DNA from: Metridium senile | Taxonomy: Eukaryota; Cnidaria; Anthozoa; Actiniaria; Metridiidae | Length of the DNA: 64,000 bases | NCBI GenBank assembly: GCA_949775045.1 | Contig: OX459100.1 | Span: forward strand, 2,539,436-2,603,435 | Direction of reading: 5' to 3' | In this document: in pieces, positions 55,028-61,000 of the stretch | Layout: each line of letters opens with the position of its first letter | Numbering within the stretch: position 1 is the first letter of the stretch | The notes under the pieces: generated by a model | The model's input: only the letters and a program-made list of their open reading frames with translations | What the model was told of the DNA's origin: nothing | Databases searched by the model: none | Translations under genes and position numbers: made by a program

Positions 55028-58000
55028 GTCACTATCATCATCATCATCATCATCATCACTATCATAACCATCATCTAATGCTGTTTTTGTATTTCAGCCT
55101 ATACAGATCCATTGTGTTGGTGAAGGTCCAGTAGTGCATGTGACCCCAACGCACATAGACTATGGTACAATACCAGTTCTAAGTAAAATAACAAAGATCG
55201 TCAAGCTTTCCAATGAATCGCTCATCCCTGCACAGTTTTCCTGTGAAATGGTAATGCTTTTTCTTTTCAGGAGTTTAAAAACTCTATATGTAGACTAAAC
55301 ACAACTGAGTAGTGGTTATAAAATAACTGAGTAAATCGATGCATCCACAGTTACTCACTGTAAAAACAACTGGGTAGTGGTTATTCAATTAACTGAGTAC
55401 ATTACATACTTTATTCTTTATTTTTATTGTTTGATTTTAATGTTTTTAGGTGCGTCCTCGATCTCTATTCTCTGTTCATCCATCACAAGGTGTCATTGAA
55501 CCAGAAGATGTTATAGAGCTGACTGTTACAGCTTTCATTGATGATACTGTCAAGTAAGTTAGATGGATAGAACTTGAACATGTATTCTAATTCACCTAAT
55601 GGAATGGCCTATACTTATCAGAGCTCTCAATTAATTTAATGGGTGGTGTGCTGGTCTACCGCACGCCTCGCTCTCACCGCTGTGATCCAGGATCGAGACC
55701 CAGCTCAGCATGGATTATATGCGAGTTGTCACGAGGGTTTTTCTCCGGATTATCCTTTTTTCCTCCCTCCGCAAAAAAAATCAACATGTGAGTTTGAATG
55801 TAGTGTGCTTGTCAATACAGAATGTAGTGTGGAGTATGTGTGATAGACAACAGGCCCCAAACAGCTATAGACGAAAAACATAGCCTGCTTTAACAAATAA
55901 AACATTGTTTTAGTTTGTGTGATGTGTTGTTATCTACGATGCGTCAAGGATTTCTTTTCATCCTTCAAAATCAACATGATAGCAGCGTTTTTGCCATTTT
56001 TTTCACTCTAGAGTTATCCCTATTATTTTGTATTCAGTTTGAGTATTTTAATAGTGCTTGAAGATAATATCATCAGTGGTAACAGTGTTATTAGTTTTCT
56101 AACAACAGTGTAATATGGTTAGGTTTCAGGACAAACTATCCATCAATATCAACGACAGTAAGTTTCAGACCGTCAGTCTACTAGCCTATGGTAGCGGTAC
56201 TACAATTGTTAGCGATCCTCCTATGGCTCCTAGTATCAGGCTTGGTCCTCAGTTCAGTTGTTTACCTACCACTAGGGTGTTCTGTTTGACTAACAAAGGA
56301 AGAAGACCTCAGCAGATTTACTGGACGACTGAAGGCTTTCATCCCTTTAAGACTAAGAAAAGGAATGATTATAACCCAGATGATATGAAGTACCAGGTAT
56401 GTTAACCGATACATACATGTGGTATGTAAATATTGTAAAGCGCTGGCCTTTCACAACTGTGACCTGGGTTCGATTCCCGGGAAACAAGTGAATAGAGTTT
56501 GTTTGATGTGTTGTTCTCTCTCATGCTCTCGTTCCGGCTTTTGTTTGTATGTTCCTTGATATATTCGTTTCTCTATTTATTTATTTGTTCATCTATCCAT
56601 CCGTTTTTTCGTGCATTCATTCTTTCGTTTGTTTATTCCTCCACTTTTTCGTTTCTCTATTTATTTGTTCATCCATCCATCCGTTTTTTCGTACATTCAT
56701 TCTTTCGTTTGTCTATTCCTCCACTTTTTCGTTTCTCTATTTATTTGTTCATCAATCCATCCGTTTTTTCGTGCATTCATTAATTTGTTTGTTTATTCCT
56801 CCACTTTTTCGTTTCTCTATTTATTTGTTCATCAATCCATCTGTTTGTTCGTGCATTCACTATTTCGTTCATTCATCCATCCATTCATCCAACCATCTAT
56901 TCATTTGTTGATTATTTGTATCACAGGGTATACAACCACCTCCTGTTCCAGCCCAACCAGCATTTTCACTCACTCCTGATAGAATAGTACTACAACCAGG
57001 AGAGAGTCGAGAAGTGACACTCAGAGGATACTCTAAACAGTAAGTTATATAATGGTAGTGATGGGGATAGGGTTGGCATAATTGTGTATATGCTTGTTAG
57101 GTTTTGTAGATCAGATTTTAACATCCTTTGTTTTCCTATCAGAGCCCAAAATGTCAAAGAGAGGATGATTTGCCATGCTATCATTGGTAATAACACTGGC
57201 AAAGACAAGATCATGAGGGTCGATGTTACTGCTGATTTTATCAACCCACTGCTAGAGTTTTCTGAACGAGAAGTTAACTTTTGTGTTATGAAGGTATGGG
57301 CACCCCCTTATAAGGTCTTTTACATTATTTCAATTAACGCAGTTGATATAGTTGATCTGAGACCGACAGGAATCATGGATGTTGAATGTTAATGCTTACT
57401 TCTGCAATACTGTTATTTGTTATACTCCAGTTTCATATTATCTATATAGCACCATGGTACTATTTAACAAAAGGCACATTTGCACATGCTAAAACTCGAT
57501 GTGTTGTCAAAATATTCACAAATCCCATGCAAAGCACGAAAAAATGTTTTCACTTAAAATTTGAATTTAGTCTGAATTCAGGCTTTCCCTGTGCAAATAC
57601 GCCTTTTGTCAAATAATACAGCGGTGCTAGATAACGTGAAACTGATCAGTCTATTCAGCACCATTCAAATATGATTACAGTGCGACTACTGAAACCGGGG
57701 CCACCAAAACAAATGTTAAAATAAATAGTTTTTGAGATCAAACAACAAACTTGTAGAGGGTTCTCACAGGCTAAGATGTTTCTAATTCAATCTTTATCTA
57801 TTCCGTTCACAAATAATGAAAATTATTAGCATTTTAAGCAAAAAAGTCAAACATTTGTAGAGATTCTATTGTTCATATTCTCGATCGTGATTGGATAATC
57901 ATGTTTTGGTGGCCCCGGTAGTCGCACTGTAAAACAATGCATTTTGGAATTACCAAAAGATCGATTGCAGTACCGATATTGGTTGGTTGGGTTTAGGGCA

Positions 58001-61000
58001 ATTGTTTGGAAAGACTCTTGCTTTTTAAACCAATCCTACACGATGTTTCCATTTGGTGCTGCATTGCCCACTTTGTGATCAGTTTAGTTTGTTATATCAT
58101 GTGATCCATTGCATGTTATGCCCTCATTGAATGCAAGTCATTGATTGATTGCATTGCTTGAATGTTTTTATTATTATTTTGTTTAGTACCCTAAGAGCAA
58201 ACTTGAGCAGGAGACCAAGCAAGTGGTAATGACTAATGTATCGTCCCTACCACTAATGGTGAAACTCAAGACATATGTACCATTCCAACTACTGGTAGAG
58301 GACCAGAGGTGGGCCCCTCTTAACGTAGAATCCTCTGAGATGGTAAGATTTATATCTAACACAACGTAAGCTTTTTCTTGATGTGATTACATTCAATTGT
58401 ACTCTGTAGCCTTGATTATCTGCTCAGAATAACAAAAATTATCATCGTCATAATCTTTATCATGATCGTTATTATATATTATTATCATCATATCAATATC
58501 ATAATAATAATATTATAATATCATTATAATAATATCTTCTCCATCGTCATCATCTTCATCTTTATCATAATCATCACCATCTTCATCGTTATCATAATCA
58601 TCATCGTCATCATCGTCAACAACAACATAACATGATGGCTGGGTTTTAGAAATGAGTTCACTGCAGCAAAGTTCTACTTTATATTGACTTAGTGTCGATG
58701 TATCTTACTAACCTATCTACTTATCATCTCTCATAGGAGCTGTGTCTAGCTGTATCTGAGTCAATGCCAGTACTAATACAGTTTGACCCTGCATATAAAG
58801 ATGACAGTGACACACGTATCGCTGAAAACTTTCTTGAAGTGAAGTTCAAAGATCATCCACAGATGGTACGATCAATAGAACTGTATTTTAGAATCAATGC
58901 TTCTTGCTATATATACTTATTTCAAGAGCGTTTTATTAACTTTACAGCGCGGTGCACCTTACCGTGGCCACCTAATTAAAGTTTTGTACAAGTTAACCAA
59001 TCAGAAAGCGAGAATTGGACCTTAATGTAAAAGACACGCCTAGTGTCGAACGGTAAACACTTTGAAATGTTCAAAGCGAAGACAAGAGTGAAGTTTATAA
59101 ATGTCTGAAAAACCTCTCAGGATGTTTAAATTTGAAAAGGTGTAGCAAATAATTTGAAAAGAGAAACTTTTGAACGCTAAAGCTAACTTGTACAAAACTT
59201 TAATTGGGTGGCCACGGTAAGGCGCGTTATGCTGTAAATGTCACAGCTAACGTTGCATACATAATAAATATATATGTAAATTTTTACCACCATCACTCCA
59301 CACCGGGGCTCTTTCGTGATGTTCGCTCAAACACACTACCGCCACCTTTAATATTTACAGCGTAAAACACTCGACTCGTGTGTTGATACTTGTGGAGGGA
59401 GGAAGAGCGGATTAACCGTAGAAAAGAGCTCTCATGGCACGAGAGAACAACACATCAAGTGGTGAAAGGCCAGTGCCTTTACCGCTAGGCCACCCATGCC
59501 ATCTATACTAAATGCTGTATACTGAAAATTCATTTTTTTTTGGCTACAGGACTTTGTCAAGCTTAAAGGAGAAGTGTTCTTTCCTAATCTTACCTTTGAA
59601 ACGACAGACGTAAGTGTCTTTACAACTAACAAATCATTTAAGAACCTATTACTGAAGTTTTTGGATTTCTGCGCACTAATATCCTTTCAACGGCCAGTTG
59701 TGAAATGTTTGGCTGCCGTCAATCAAAAACATAGAAGGTGCCGAGTATTTCGCAGCAACTAAAAATGTATTTCACAACTAACCAAATGTTTGAGCTTAAA
59801 AAAAAAAAAAAGCTGAAAATCGCAGTAATTAGAAACGACATTCCTACATAAATCTTTTGCAGCCTGGCCTTAAGGGTGTTGCATGGCTGTAGGTTCGGCT
59901 GTGACAACGATTTTGGTAATAACCGTATACATCAAACAAACACCCTCACACTTACACTCACTACCAATAAACTCTTTATTTACAGCTCATGACATCAACT
60001 CACGTGCTGGTAAATACGAAATTTTAAACCAGTATGCAAGCAGTAAATAATGTATTGTTATTTATTTAAGGTTGACTTTGGGTGTATTCTGAACGATACT
60101 GAGGTGACTAAGATAGTCAATGTGACCAACCACAGCCCTATCGACTGTAAATACCAGTGGTGCTTTGTTGATAGTAATGTTGCCGTGGACGACAAGGAGG
60201 AAGATGAAGGTGAGATATAGGAATGATTATGATGACAATGATTAAGATGACGAGGGCCGTAACTTAGATAACTCTAGATAGGCTAGTACGTCACCCTCTT
60301 TAAATAAAGTTCATTGTATTGTGTTGATGATGTGATGGAGATGGTGATGATAATGGTGATGCTCGCCTTGATAATGATGGTAATGATGCTTGTAGTTATC
60401 GCTATATTTGAAAATGTGGCTTTGTAATTTGCTGAGTTCCGTTGCGAAAAGTAGAATTGAGCTCTACTTTGTGCATTGAGTCAGCCTCTGTTACAAGTGT
60501 AATTCTTCAGAAACTTGTGTTGCAACGGCATTGCGAGACAAGTTGCTGAAACAATTGCACCGTGCAACAGAAGAGTTTTTAAGCTTAAAAGAAGCTTCGG
60601 ATGATTGAGCAGATTTCGCATGAATATGAAAAACTCACGGAGCGAACGCGGTCAAGATATGACAAGGCACGTCAAATTTCTATAAACGTCCAGGTCGCGG
60701 CAAGCACGCACAAGGACCTGAACTGTTCACAGCCATAACAAGTGTTTGTTGTACAGGTATTGGTGATGTTGGCTATGGCAGTAATGACGAGAAGTCTGAA
60801 GATAATGCATCTTCTACTGGTAGTTCCAAGCAAGGTTCACGTCCAGTATCAGCCCAGGCATGGGTTGCAGCATCGGATCCTCTCTTTAACATCGGCATTG
60901 ATGAAGTAAGTCTCTCTCTCGTACTTTATCCCACAACATAGGAAATACAGATGGAATTAAATCGTTGTATATTTGTCGATATTTCACCATTCCTTCCCAT

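Noticed and set aside
56431..56490. Functional tRNA gene (clear B box)
   Set aside because: The A-box half and acceptor stem do not form; it fits a SINE remnant.
56499..56979. Overlapping Phe/Ser-rich ORFs of 94-122 codons
   Set aside because: Three frames open together over an 80-bp pyrimidine-rich repeat.
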